DNA of 64,000 nt from positions 1 through 64,000 of the forward strand of contig JAFYEM010000008.1 of NCBI GenBank assembly GCA_017544265.1, read 5' to 3'. The notes beneath the pieces are model-generated. The model did not search any database. It had not been told where the DNA came from and was given only the letters and a program-made list of their open reading frames with translations. The DNA comes from Bacteroidales bacterium (GTDB taxonomy: Bacteria; Bacteroidota; Bacteroidia; Bacteroidales; UBA932). Position numbers and translations under genes: made by a program. Shown here piece after piece: positions 48,930 to 58,239 of this stretch (its first letter is position 1; each line of letters starts with the position of its first letter).

Positions 48930-49967
48930 CTACAGCAGGACTATCCCGCCCTCCAGGCAGCGCCGGCGCATATCCTCGCCCCACAGTCCGCACTGGATTT
49001 CCCCTATGTGCGCCTTCCTCAGCAGGTACATGCAGAGCCGTGACTGGCCTATTCCTCCTCCGATTGTGAGAGGCAGGCGGTCCTGCAGAAGCATGCGGTG
49101 ATAATAGAGCTGCTTTTTCCACTCCTGCCCGCGTTCGGTGAGCTGGCGTTCGAGGGCCTCCCTGTCCACCCGTATTCCCATGCTGGAAATCTCGAAGGCG
49201 TGTCCGAGAACCGGATTCCAAAGCAGCAAATCCCCGTTGAGGCCGCTGTAGCCGTCGCTGTTGGGCGTGCTCCAGTCGTCGTAGTCCGCGGCCCGCCCGT
49301 CATGAGTGTTTCCGTCCGATAGTTTTCCGCCTATGCCGATAATGAAAACCGCCCCGTGTTCGCGGGCAATCGCATCCTCCCTCTCTTTGGGAGAAAACCC
49401 TGGATATCGCTGCAGGAGTTGCTCGGAATGGATGAAATACACATTTTCGGGGAGGCAGGGCACGAGTGCGGGAAATTCCACATAGAGCTTGTTTTCAGTG
49501 ACCTTGATGGCCTCGTAGATTCTGCGCACCAGCTTTTTCAGAAAATCCAGGTTCCTGTCTCCGGGAGCGATGGTGGCCTCCCAGTCCCACTGGTCCACAT
49601 AGATGGAATGGATATTGTCCAGTTCTTCTTCAGGCCGCAGTGCGTTCATGTCCGTATAGATTCCCCTTCCGGGCGGCACTCCCATCTCTGCGAGCTTGAG
49701 TCTTTTCCATTTCGCCAGCGAATGGACCACTTCGGCCTTCGCACCGTCCATGTCCCGGACAGAGAAACTAACCGGTTGTTCCGTTCCGTTCAGATCGTCG
49801 TTGATACCGGTTCCGGAAAGCACCATCATGGGTGCAGTCACCCTCAGCAGCACAAGCTGCGCCGAGAGGTTGTTCTGGAACATGTCCTTGACTACCTTGA
49901 TGGCTTTTTCCGTGGCTTCCACCCCGCCGAGTATGTCGTGGTAGTTTTCAGGTATGATAAGGCTCAT
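48930..49967 (-). CDS. asnA: Aspartate--ammonia ligase (asparagine synthetase A)
   Basis: 345 residues, the class II tRNA-synthetase-like form of asparagine synthesis using ammonia and ATP. Seen: ENYHDILGGVEATEKAI at the start, APMMVLSGTGINDDLNGTE, DQWDWE, LFEISSMGIRVD-like HAFEISSMGIRVD, and the C-terminal PLTIGGGIGQSRL for ATP. The start is followed by typical MSLIIPENY. It overlaps the alanine symporter stop by four bases. Confidence 0.97.
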   Translation of the reverse strand: MSLIIPENYHDILGGVEATEKAIKVVKDMFQNNLSAQLVLLRVTAPMMVLSGTGINDDLNGTEQPVSFSVRDMDGAKAEVVHSLAKWKRLKLAEMGVPPGRGIYTDMNALRPEEELDNIHSIYVDQWDWEATIAPGDRNLDFLKKLVRRIYEAIKVTENKLYVEFPALVPCLPENVYFIHSEQLLQRYPGFSPKEREDAIAREHGAVFIIGIGGKLSDGNTHDGRAADYDDWSTPNSDGYSGLNGDLLLWNPVLGHAFEISSMGIRVDREALERQLTERGQEWKKQLYYHRMLLQDRLPLTIGGGIGQSRLCMYLLRKAHIGEIQCGLWGEDMRRRCLEGGIVLL

Positions 49968-51361
49968 ATTTTCTTCTTTTCAAAATCTCTGAGCGAGCGG
50001 ATTGCCTGGGGGCAGAGCAGCAGCAGGGCTATGACATTGATCCACGCGGTGATTCCCACGCCTATGTCGCCGAGCTGCCAGATAACGTTGGCCTGCTTCA
50101 GCGCGCCCAGGATCACCATCATCAGCAGTCCGGTGCGGAAGAGCCAGATGGCGATTTTCTCCGCCTTCCCGTTTCCGTCGCGCCCGCGGAAAATATACAT
50201 TATGCTGGACTCTCCGTAGAAGTAATAGGCCATGACGGTGGTGAACACGAAAAAGACCAGGGCGATGCTTACGAAGGCCCCGCCGAAGCCCGCCATGACG
50301 GAATCCACGGCGGCCTGGGTAAAGCCCACATAATTATTGCCGAGTTCCGGTGACACCGCCTGGAGCATTTCTCCGCTGGAAGCGTCAAAGATATTGTAGG
50401 TGCCCGAGCAAAGTATCATCAGCGCGGTGCCGGTGCAGATAAGGAGCGTGTCCACATAGACCGAAAACGCCTGCGCAAGGCCCTGTTTCGCCGGATGCGA
50501 CACCGAGGCCGATGCGGACACGATGGCTCCGCCGCCCTGGCCGGCTTCGTTGGAGAAGATGCCCCGCTTCACGCCCATCATTATGGTGGAGCCGAGTATC
50601 CCGCCGGCGACCGGTTCAATTCCGAAGGCCCCTGTCACTATCGCTCGGAACACCCCGGGCACGGCGTCCAGATGGCTGGCGATTACAAGCACCGTGAGTA
50701 CGATATAGCCCAGTGCCATAAAAGGCGTGAGTATGGACGCCACCCTCGCGATGCTCTTGATTCCGCCTATAATCACAAGCGCGAGCAGGGCCATCAGGCC
50801 GATTCCGGAGACCAGGGGAGAGATGCTGAAAGTATTGCTTAGCGCCGAAGCCACTCCGTTGGACTGGACCGTAACCAGCAGCAGACCGTAGCCCACAATG
50901 GAAAGCACTGCGAAAGCGATGGCGAGAGGGCGGCTTTTGAGGCCCTGTTCGATGTAGCAGAAAGGACCGCCGCGAAGTCCGCTTTTATGCGGAAACTTGT
51001 AGATCTGGGCGAGAGTCGCTTCCACGAAAGCTGTCGATGCCCCCAGAAAGGCTATTATCCACATCCAGAACACGGCTCCCGGCCCGCCCATTGCTATGGC
51101 GGTGGCGACGCCGACTATGTTCCCTGTCCCAACACGGCCGGAAAGGGCCACGCTGAAGGCCTCGAATGAGGATATGCCCTTCTTCTTGCCGTCCGGAGAC
51201 TTCTCTGCCGGGGCGAAGAGAGAGCGCAGCATAAGGCCGAAGCGCCGCACCTGCACGAAGCCGGTGCGTATGGAAAAGTACAGCCCGGCCCCGACCAGCA
51301 GCACCACCAGCGCAGGACTCCAGACGATGTCGTTGACTATGGATACAATCTTCTCGAACAT
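49964..51361 (-). CDS. agcS: Sodium:alanine symporter family protein
   Basis: 465 residues, polytopic with about eleven membrane segments. Seen: family start with WSPALVVLLVGAGLYFSIRTGFVQ and RRFGLMLRSLF, GRVGTGNIVGVATAIAMGGPGAVFWMW, GLRGGPFCYIEQGL, and the EAGQGGGAIVSASASVSHPAKQG loop. Imports alanine or glycine with Na+. Its start codon directly follows the stop of the Ig-like lipoprotein gene and its stop overlaps asnA by four bases, so three genes run together. Confidence 0.95.
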   Translation of the reverse strand: MFEKIVSIVNDIVWSPALVVLLVGAGLYFSIRTGFVQVRRFGLMLRSLFAPAEKSPDGKKKGISSFEAFSVALSGRVGTGNIVGVATAIAMGGPGAVFWMWIIAFLGASTAFVEATLAQIYKFPHKSGLRGGPFCYIEQGLKSRPLAIAFAVLSIVGYGLLLVTVQSNGVASALSNTFSISPLVSGIGLMALLALVIIGGIKSIARVASILTPFMALGYIVLTVLVIASHLDAVPGVFRAIVTGAFGIEPVAGGILGSTIMMGVKRGIFSNEAGQGGGAIVSASASVSHPAKQGLAQAFSVYVDTLLICTGTALMILCSGTYNIFDASSGEMLQAVSPELGNNYVGFTQAAVDSVMAGFGGAFVSIALVFFVFTTVMAYYFYGESSIMYIFRGRDGNGKAEKIAIWLFRTGLLMMVILGALKQANVIWQLGDIGVGITAWINVIALLLLCPQAIRSLRDFEKKKI

Positions 51362-53242
51362 CTACAGGTACAGTACCGGGCGTACGCGCGGCTGGTCTGA
51401 ACTTGGATTCTTGATAGAATTCCCGACAATCTTGCTGATCTCGCCGGTAAGGTTACTCAGGCTCAAAACCATTGTTTTCGCCTTTCCGGCGCCGGCTTCT
51501 TCTATAAGCCAGTAGTAATGCAACCCGCTTACATCCCACGGGTCGGAGCCGCTGCTGTTCAGGGATTCGAGCCAGCCAAGGTCGGCGCCGAGCAGTTCAA
51601 ACTCGCCTTTTCCGGGGATGAACCAGCCGGTGGATGACTTGCCCGAGTCACTGGTCGTCGGATCGAAGGAAGTCTCCAGATTGTAAACGTAATCCGCCGG
51701 CAGCACTTTCTTGTTTTCGGTATTCTGGAGCCCGGTGTAGCGTATGATAATCCGGCTTGAAAGGAAGCCGTATTTGATGTATGTGGTCCCAAGACCGGCG
51801 TCTTTTTCCTCCTGCGAAAAAGCCAGCACACCGTTGAGAGGGTTGAGGTGATAAGCGTTCACGCTCTTGTCACTGACTATGGCGACGGGGGAAGACTGCC
51901 ATTTCATGGGGGAGGAGTGGTTCTTGGATATCACGAGGGCGTGTCTGCCGGGGAAATTCTCGAATCCGGACAGATTGCTTTTCCGGAAGCCGGATATGTT
52001 TTTGTGTTTTGGATCGCTGACGTCCGAAAGCATGGAAGCTTTCAGGAAGTCATCATCCAAAGGCAGGTCAAAGGAAGCAATGACACCTATGTACTCATAG
52101 CCGGAAACAGAGGGCGGAGTCTTGGCTTTCCCGTCCAGATACTGTCCGTCTTTGGTGCGGCGGCCGCAGTCTTCGGCGCGGAATACCGTCTTGTCGGAAG
52201 ATTTGCAATAGACATAGTCCCCGATTTTTATTTCGTCGGAGAAATAGTCGAAGCAGTAGAACTTGCAGGTCCTGCTGACGGAGTGTTCCGCTTTGGATAT
52301 TATTTTCACAGCCCTGTATTTGATATCCGGCGTTCCGTTGAACTTGAGCGTGAGGGTGGTGTACTGGCCGTTGGGGCTTGTCGAGTGTGTCAGTTCACAG
52401 GCGGGATTCGCGCCGGATTCGGCGGTGACAACGACATCGAAATCCTGAAAAGCTTCCACTGGATATATCCTGACGTTGAGGGACATGGTGCCGCCGGGTT
52501 TCAGTTCTTCGGTGAATTCGCCGCTCTCGCCGTGCCCGTCGATATAAACCGCCGTGGGCTTGGGAACAACCTTGACCTTTCCGGTCGCGGTGAGTTCAGG
52601 CTTGGAAACCACTGTTACCTTGACCTCGGCATTCCCGGGCTTCAGGGCAGTGACCTCGCCGCTTGAGGCATCCACGCTTATGACATCCTTTCCGGAAGTG
52701 ACCTCCCAGTTCAGCTCCACGACTGCCAGATTCTCAAACTCATTCATTACGCAAGCTTCCAGCTGACCTTTCCCGGGATATGAGACGATGAGAACTCCGT
52801 CGGAATAATTATCGAGATTGGTATTGATCCAGACATCCATCAGTTCAGGTTCTTTTTCAAGAATATTGACAGTTATTGTCTTCTCACTTGCTTTACCGGC
52901 CCTTGGCATGAGGGAGAAAACAGCCTTCCCTTTTTTCCTGGGAGTTACCATAATGCCGTCGTCCAGAAGGGAGTAATCCAGATTTCCATTCTGCTGGCAG
53001 CTGACTTCCACATCGCGTGAGACCTTGCCTATGGAAGGCTGCAGGCTGACGGGAATCTTTTTTTCTCCAGCATCTTCGGCAAAATCGTAGGAGCCTTCCA
53101 CGATTATGGAATTGAGGCTGACAATGGCGGTCTCTTCCGGGTCGTTGTTATTATTGTCGCCATTGCCGGGATTGGCCGGCTTCTGTTCCGGTTTGCAGCC
53201 AAATGCAATGGCCAGCAAGATAAGGGGAATAAGTCGTTTCAT
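51362..53242 (-). CDS. Surface lipoprotein with Ig-like repeats and DUF1566-like C-terminus
   Basis: 626 residues. Lipoprotein signal with Cys16, then a low-complexity Asn/Pro/Asp linker (NPGNGDNNNNDPEE). Residues about 35-300 look like three Ig-like (BIG2-type) domains: VEVSCQQNGNLDYS, then VSGKDVISVDASSGEVTALKPGNAEVKVTV. The C-terminal 200 residues resemble the DUF1566/Fib-succ-major type: GWFIPGKGEFELLGADLGWL, HYYWLIEE and a final RPVLYL. Such proteins are usually displayed on the cell surface and bind glycans or other cells. The start at 53242 gives the proper signal; a longer frame runs into the methyltransferase gene. Confidence 0.85.
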   Translation of the reverse strand: MKRLIPLILLAIAFGCKPEQKPANPGNGDNNNNDPEETAIVSLNSIIVEGSYDFAEDAGEKKIPVSLQPSIGKVSRDVEVSCQQNGNLDYSLLDDGIMVTPRKKGKAVFSLMPRAGKASEKTITVNILEKEPELMDVWINTNLDNYSDGVLIVSYPGKGQLEACVMNEFENLAVVELNWEVTSGKDVISVDASSGEVTALKPGNAEVKVTVVSKPELTATGKVKVVPKPTAVYIDGHGESGEFTEELKPGGTMSLNVRIYPVEAFQDFDVVVTAESGANPACELTHSTSPNGQYTTLTLKFNGTPDIKYRAVKIISKAEHSVSRTCKFYCFDYFSDEIKIGDYVYCKSSDKTVFRAEDCGRRTKDGQYLDGKAKTPPSVSGYEYIGVIASFDLPLDDDFLKASMLSDVSDPKHKNISGFRKSNLSGFENFPGRHALVISKNHSSPMKWQSSPVAIVSDKSVNAYHLNPLNGVLAFSQEEKDAGLGTTYIKYGFLSSRIIIRYTGLQNTENKKVLPADYVYNLETSFDPTTSDSGKSSTGWFIPGKGEFELLGADLGWLESLNSSGSDPWDVSGLHYYWLIEEAGAGKAKTMVLSLSNLTGEISKIVGNSIKNPSSDQPRVRPVLYL

Positions 53243-53246
53243 GTAT

Positions 53247-54194
53247 CTATCGTTTAAGTCTGACAAATATACTCAGCGGCAATATTTTGCCGAAGGAGTC
53301 TTTAAGGGCCAGTTCGCCCGATTCCATGGATCCGGCACCTGAACCGAAGGCTTCGCGAACAAGCGTCTCTCCGAGAAGGGCCGAATAGCCGTTGGAATAC
53401 AGGTTCAGCACGACGAAGCCTTCCCGCGGGGAAAGTATGGACGATACGGTTTTCAGCATATCGAAAAGCAGTTCGTCCAGTTTCCATTTTTCCCCGTCGG
53501 GGCCGTGTCCGTAGGCGGGAGGGTCCATGATTATTCCCTGATAGACATTCCCCCTGCGGCTTTCCCTGCGGGCGAATTTCAGCGCGTCCTCGACCACCCA
53601 GCGTATGCCGTCCAGGCCACTGCGCTCCATGTTTTCACGTGCCCATGACACCACCTGGCGCACCGAGTCCAGATGCGTGACGTCCGCTCCGGCGCATTTC
53701 GCGGCGATGGAGGCGGCTCCGGTATAGGCAAACAGATTCAGGACTTTCGGCGAGGGAAGGCCGTTCGCGCGGTGGATGCGGGAAAGCCTCGAAGTCTCCC
53801 GGAAAATATATTCCCAGTTGGGTGCCTGCTCCGGGAATACACCGACGTGCTTGAACGAGGTCAGTCCGAGGCGGAGCGATATGGACAGGTCCGAGGCGGC
53901 GTGGGTCTCAGGGTCCGGTTCGCCGCTGTAACGGATATACCACTGGTCTTCCATCGGGCGGAGCCGCTCCCAGGTGCCGCTGTCTTCCTTTCCGGCCTTG
54001 CCGAAGCCGGCTCCGGGCGAGAAAACGGTGTGGGTGAGGCGTTTCCATTCGGCCTGGGACATGGACGGGTCCCAGAGGGCCTTTGGCTCGGGGCGGCGCA
54101 GCACATATTTCCCGAAGCGTTCGAGCTTTTCGCCGCGGCCGCTGTCCAGAAGTTCATAGTCCTTCCACCTTATGTCCGGGTACTGTACCGTCAT
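53247..54194 (-). CDS. Class I SAM-dependent rRNA methyltransferase-like protein (RlmI/RlmK-like)
   Basis: 315 residues. SAM-binding VLNLFAYTGAASI and THLDSVRQVVSWARENME, then MDPPAYGHG (the Asp-Pro-Pro motif of cytosine-C5/N2 methyltransferases is DPPAYG here). The N-terminal 100 residues hold a PUA-like or THUMP-like beta region. Nearest described relatives methylate 23S rRNA, but substrate assignment is inference. A promoter-like TATATTTG (53264-53271) for the downstream lipoprotein lies in its last codons. Overlaps the upstream GT117 gene by four bases. Confidence 0.88.
   Translation of the reverse strand: MTVQYPDIRWKDYELLDSGRGEKLERFGKYVLRRPEPKALWDPSMSQAEWKRLTHTVFSPGAGFGKAGKEDSGTWERLRPMEDQWYIRYSGEPDPETHAASDLSISLRLGLTSFKHVGVFPEQAPNWEYIFRETSRLSRIHRANGLPSPKVLNLFAYTGAASIAAKCAGADVTHLDSVRQVVSWARENMERSGLDGIRWVVEDALKFARRESRRGNVYQGIIMDPPAYGHGPDGEKWKLDELLFDMLKTVSSILSPREGFVVLNLYSNGYSALLGETLVREAFGSGAGSMESGELALKDSFGKILPLSIFVRLKR
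53264..53271 (-). promoter_or_regulatory. Internal -7 element for the Ig-like lipoprotein gene
   Basis: TATATTTG on the minus strand matches TAnnTTTG and lies 22 bases before the lipoprotein start, inside the end of the methyltransferase gene. No clear -33 element. Confidence 0.45.
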
Positions 54195-57100
54195 TCTTCG
54201 TCCTCCGTGTCCGAATCTTCCCCGGCGGCTATCTTGAGCATGGCCGAGAAACTGTCCTCCAGTTTGCCCGCAAGTTCTTCGTCGCCGCCGCGGCGCATCT
54301 CGTCCGCAAGGAAATAGACATACTTGCCGGTCACGTCGAATTCGTCGTCCGCGAAGTCATAGAACTCCAGCCAGAAGCGGGCGCCCTCCAGCAGCAGCGC
54401 GGACATCTGCAGGGCCAGTTTGCGAGCCTTTTCCTTTGCGCCCAGCAGATAGTAGTCCGAGATTATGTCCATCACCATGTAGTCGTTGGTGGTGAAGCCG
54501 AGCGGAATGGATTCCAGCGGCATAACCTCTGCGGGAACGCACTCCTGGCACATGTCCAGTATCTCTTCCGCCTTTTCGTACTCGCCGGCCTTTATCAGGG
54601 CGAAGGCGGTATTGGCAAAAATCGCCCTCTGGGAGAGCACTCCGAGGAAGGTGTAGCAGTTCTGGTAGTCCACGAACCAGTCTGTGCGCTTCAGCGCGTC
54701 CCATTTATAGACATTCTTCATCTTGTCATACAGGGCGAGGGCGTTCAGGGTGCCGGGGTCCGAAGACGTGACTTTGTTCTTTATCGGAGTGAAACGGTAG
54801 GAGAAGCCGTCGTACATAAGGTAGTTGCGGATTCCGACCTTCAGGTCCCCGCCCATGTTCAGCATGCTCAGCGGGCGGTCCCACTTGTAACCGCTCAGAA
54901 GGTCCAGCAGGAAGAGTTCCGGTTTGGAGAGATAATCCTTCTCCTTCGGTATTTCGAGCATTATGCTGTCCGGAATCTTGTCCGCAAAGCTTTCGTCGAG
55001 GATTCCGCTGCGCAGCACCGCTTCCTTGTCCACAGGGATTACCAGCTTGCGGGCGCAGATGAAGTCCACCTTGCGGCCGCTTTTGAGGTCAGTGCGGAAA
55101 GAAGGGTCGCGGAAAATCTTCATCACGTCCGAAAGCAGCATCGGAGTTCCGTCGTCATAGATGATCGGGATGAACTCGTTGGTGCCGTAGAGGTACTGTT
55201 CGGGCCCGACCTGGAGATAGAGCGGAGCCGAGTTGTTCACGGCGTATTTCATCTGGTCTATGTGCCAGTCCGTGCCGAGCAGGGAAGTATTGACTATCCT
55301 GACGTCGGTGCGCACGCCCTCGACCTCCTGCGCGTACCACAGGGGGAAGGTGTCGTTGTCCCCGTGGGTAATCAGGATGCCGTTTTCGCCCACGGAATTG
55401 AGATAGTTAGTGGCCATCTCCACCGCGGTGCGGCGGTTGGAACGGTCATGGTCGTCCCAGTTTTCGGCGGCCATTATGGCCGGGACGAAGAGCCCGAGGA
55501 CGGTGATTCCGGCAGCCGCTGGAAGAGCGAATCTGTTTTTCAGCTTGTCCATTGCCCATTCATACAGGCCCAGCACGCCGAAGCCCACCCAGATGGCGAA
55601 AGTGTAGAAGGAACCGGCATAGGCATAGTCCCTCTCGCGCACCTGGAGCGGCGGCTGGTTGAGGTAGAGGACAATCGCGATGCCGGTCATGAAGAACATC
55701 AGGAAGATTATCCATGAGCCTCTCTTGTCCTTTCCGAACTGATACAGAAGGCCGATTATGCCCAGCAGCAGGGGCAGCATGTAGTAGTGGTTCTTGCCCT
55801 TGTTTTCCCGGAGCACCGCCGGGGCGTCGCTCTGGTCCCCGAGCCTCCACTCGTCCAGCAGGCCGATACCGCTTTCCCAGTTGCCGTAGAATATGCTTCC
55901 CGGGGACGGGCTGTGGATTTCGTTCTGGCGTCCGGCGAAATTCCACATGAAATAGCGCCAGTACATCCAGTTGAGCTGGTAGTCGAAGAAGAACAGCAGG
56001 TTGGCTCCGAATGTGGGTTTGCGGTGCGTGGAGCCCCGGACGCGGGTGCCCTTGCCGTTCATGTAGCCCTCGTAGAAGTCTATGTGCCTTTCGTCCTGGT
56101 TGCTCCACATGCGGGGGAAGAGCATCTTGCCCTCGGCGCGGTATTTGGCGTCCACGGGGCCGTCCACATTGACATAGCGGCCGTTCAGCGGGGCCCAGTA
56201 TTTCGTGGTGACCACATCGTATGGCGCATCGAAGTACTGGCCGTAGAGAAGCGGCACCTTGCCGTACTGCTCGCGGCTCAGATAGCGCACCAGGGTGTAG
56301 GGATTGTCAGGCTGGTATTCGTTGGTTGGGGTTTTCACCGCCGAACGGATAATGACTATCGCGAATAGCGAAAAGCCTATCGTCAGAGTGGTGACGCAGA
56401 GAAGCACCGTGTTGAGGAAGACTTTCTGCGATTTGACTGTCTGGTAAAGCCCCCAGAAGCACAGCGCGAGAAGGGCCAGCAGGAAGAAAGTCGCGCCGCT
56501 GTTGTACGGCAGGTGGAAGCCGTTCACGAAGATGCGGTCGAAAAATGCCGCGATTTTCGGCAGATAGGGTATGTAGATGAACACCAGCAGCGCCTCTATG
56601 ACCACGCCTATCGCGAATATCCCGAGCAGCTGCTTGAAGTTTAACTGCTTATCTTCGTTCTTGCGGTAGTAGTACATGAAGACGAAGGCCGGAATAGTCA
56701 GCAGGTTCAGTAGGTGCACGCCTATGGAAAGGCCCATCAAAAAGGCAATCAGCACTATCCAGCGGCCGGAATGGGGTTCGTCGGCTGTTTCGTACCATCG
56801 GCACATCGCCCAGAATACCAGGGCCGTGAAAAGCGAAGACATGGCATAGACCTCGCCTTCCACCGCGGAGAACCAGAAAGTGTCCGAGAAGGTATAGACA
56901 AGGGCCCCGACGGCGGCGCTGCCGAATATTGCCACTGCGTCCGCACTGCGGTAACTGCCGTCCGGCCGGGGCCTGCGGAGGCGTTTGGCGAAGAAGACAA
57001 TCGTCAGGTACAGGAAAAATATCGTCAGGGCGGAGAGCACTGCGTTCATGGCGTTGACGGCCATGGCCGCGTGCGCGGAGTCGGCGAACATGGTGAAGAA

Positions 57101-57292
57101 GCGGGCGAAGAGCTGGAATACGGGGTTTCCCGGGGGGTGGCCGACTTCCAGTTTATAAGACGAGGCTATGAATTCGCCGCAGTCCCAGAACGACGCTGTA
57201 GGCTCTATCGTGCACAGGTATGTCACAGCCGCCACGACTGTCACAGCCGCCGCGACTATCCTGTTCCAAAAATCAAATCTCTTTTTATCCAT
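54191..57292 (-). CDS. DUF2723/GT117 family membrane glycosyltransferase-like protein
   Basis: 1033 residues. N-terminal part (about 10-570) has some twelve membrane segments; the C-terminal part (about 620-1033) is soluble with TPR-like helical character at the end. The first loop carries the family signature TIEPTASFWDCGEFIASSYKLEVGHPPGNP, with acidic residues typical of GT-C enzymes that use lipid-linked sugars; relatives include TMEM260, a protein O-mannosyltransferase. A role in sugar transfer to exported proteins or lipids is inferred. The start at 57292 overlaps the lgt stop by one base (TAATG); longer frames enter lgt. Confidence 0.87.
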   Translation of the reverse strand: MDKKRFDFWNRIVAAAVTVVAAVTYLCTIEPTASFWDCGEFIASSYKLEVGHPPGNPVFQLFARFFTMFADSAHAAMAVNAMNAVLSALTIFFLYLTIVFFAKRLRRPRPDGSYRSADAVAIFGSAAVGALVYTFSDTFWFSAVEGEVYAMSSLFTALVFWAMCRWYETADEPHSGRWIVLIAFLMGLSIGVHLLNLLTIPAFVFMYYYRKNEDKQLNFKQLLGIFAIGVVIEALLVFIYIPYLPKIAAFFDRIFVNGFHLPYNSGATFFLLALLALCFWGLYQTVKSQKVFLNTVLLCVTTLTIGFSLFAIVIIRSAVKTPTNEYQPDNPYTLVRYLSREQYGKVPLLYGQYFDAPYDVVTTKYWAPLNGRYVNVDGPVDAKYRAEGKMLFPRMWSNQDERHIDFYEGYMNGKGTRVRGSTHRKPTFGANLLFFFDYQLNWMYWRYFMWNFAGRQNEIHSPSPGSIFYGNWESGIGLLDEWRLGDQSDAPAVLRENKGKNHYYMLPLLLGIIGLLYQFGKDKRGSWIIFLMFFMTGIAIVLYLNQPPLQVRERDYAYAGSFYTFAIWVGFGVLGLYEWAMDKLKNRFALPAAAGITVLGLFVPAIMAAENWDDHDRSNRRTAVEMATNYLNSVGENGILITHGDNDTFPLWYAQEVEGVRTDVRIVNTSLLGTDWHIDQMKYAVNNSAPLYLQVGPEQYLYGTNEFIPIIYDDGTPMLLSDVMKIFRDPSFRTDLKSGRKVDFICARKLVIPVDKEAVLRSGILDESFADKIPDSIMLEIPKEKDYLSKPELFLLDLLSGYKWDRPLSMLNMGGDLKVGIRNYLMYDGFSYRFTPIKNKVTSSDPGTLNALALYDKMKNVYKWDALKRTDWFVDYQNCYTFLGVLSQRAIFANTAFALIKAGEYEKAEEILDMCQECVPAEVMPLESIPLGFTTNDYMVMDIISDYYLLGAKEKARKLALQMSALLLEGARFWLEFYDFADDEFDVTGKYVYFLADEMRRGGDEELAGKLEDSFSAMLKIAAGEDSDTEDEE

Positions 57293-58167
57293 TAGTTGAT
57301 AGCGTGTGCATGGTGTGTGGGTTCCTTCTTCGCGGGGGCAGGGCGGACTATTGCGGCAGGACCGTTGTGGAGCCGGGCCCATACGATGACGGCGATGCCG
57401 CCGATGATGAATGGAATGCTCAGCAGCTGGCCCATGTTCAGCAGCATGCCCTCCTCGAAACCGACCTGGGGCTCCTTGATGAACTCTATCAGGAAGCGGA
57501 CGCCGAAGAGGATGGTGAAGAAGATGCCGAAGATTTCTCCGCGGCGGAGCTTGTCAAGGCGTTTGACATAGGCCCAGACAAGGCCGAGTCCGAGCAGGAT
57601 ATAGCTCAGGGCTTCGTACAGCTGGGTGGGATGCTTTGGCTCGGTTTCGCCCCTGCGCTCGAAGACAAAGCCCCAGGGGAGGGAGGTGACGTCTCCGTAG
57701 ATTTCCGAATTGAAAAGATTTCCAAAGCGTATCATCGCGCCGGCGAAGCAGATGGGAATGACTATCCGGTCATAAATCCACCAGGGGTCGAAATTGTTTT
57801 TCGGGCCGTATTTCCGGCCGAACCAATAGACACCGATTACCAGCGCCACGGTGCCGCCGTGACTGGCAAGACCGCCCTTCCAGGGCATGAAAATCTCCCA
57901 GAATCCGCTCCACGAGCCGAAGTAGTAGTCCGGCTGATAGAAAATGCAGTGCCCCAGGCGTGCGCCGACTATGGTGCAGATGAGCAGCATGTACAGCAGC
58001 GGGTCCAGCAATTTCTCGCTGACACCTTCGCGGCGGAACATCCAGCGTACTATGTACCAGCCGAGGATGAAGCCCGACACGAAAAGAAGCGAATACCACC
58101 TTAATTCAAATCCCCCGATACGGAAAATGGCGGGGTCAACATTCCAGTGAACGAACAAAATATCCAT
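57292..58167 (-). CDS. lgt: Prolipoprotein diacylglyceryl transferase
   Basis: 291 residues, inner-membrane enzyme that attaches diacylglycerol to the lipobox cysteine, the first step of lipoprotein maturation. Seen: ELRWYSLLFVSGF near the N-terminus, GARLGHCIFYQPDYY, KGGLASHGGTVALV, and the signature MIRFGNLFNSEIYG. The many lipoproteins in this window are its expected substrates. Directly followed by the GT117 gene, starting one base inside the lgt stop. Confidence 0.97.
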   Translation of the reverse strand: MDILFVHWNVDPAIFRIGGFELRWYSLLFVSGFILGWYIVRWMFRREGVSEKLLDPLLYMLLICTIVGARLGHCIFYQPDYYFGSWSGFWEIFMPWKGGLASHGGTVALVIGVYWFGRKYGPKNNFDPWWIYDRIVIPICFAGAMIRFGNLFNSEIYGDVTSLPWGFVFERRGETEPKHPTQLYEALSYILLGLGLVWAYVKRLDKLRRGEIFGIFFTILFGVRFLIEFIKEPQVGFEEGMLLNMGQLLSIPFIIGGIAVIVWARLHNGPAAIVRPAPAKKEPTHHAHAIN

Positions 58168-58172
58168 AATGG

Positions 58173-58203
58173 TTGCAAATATACATATTTTTAAGTAGTT
58201 TTG
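58173..58203 (+). promoter_or_regulatory. Promoter of the barrel-like/lipoprotein genes
   Basis: TTG at 58173-58175, 20-base spacer, TAGTTTTG at 58196-58203, matching consensus. Start near 58210 and ATG at 58240. It overlaps the lgt -7 box. Confidence 0.75.
58176..58183 (-). promoter_or_regulatory. -7 element for lgt
   Basis: TATATTTG on the minus strand, only nine bases before the lgt start, so any transcript from it would be almost leaderless. No -33 element is clear. Confidence 0.4.
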
Positions 58204-58239
58204 CCTTTCGAAACCTTGTTTATTAACTAAAATAACGAC

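Noticed and set aside
54083..55717. 544-codon plus-strand frame opposite the GT117 gene
   Set aside because: GC-rich antisense artefact; lacks any motif and overlaps two real minus-strand genes.
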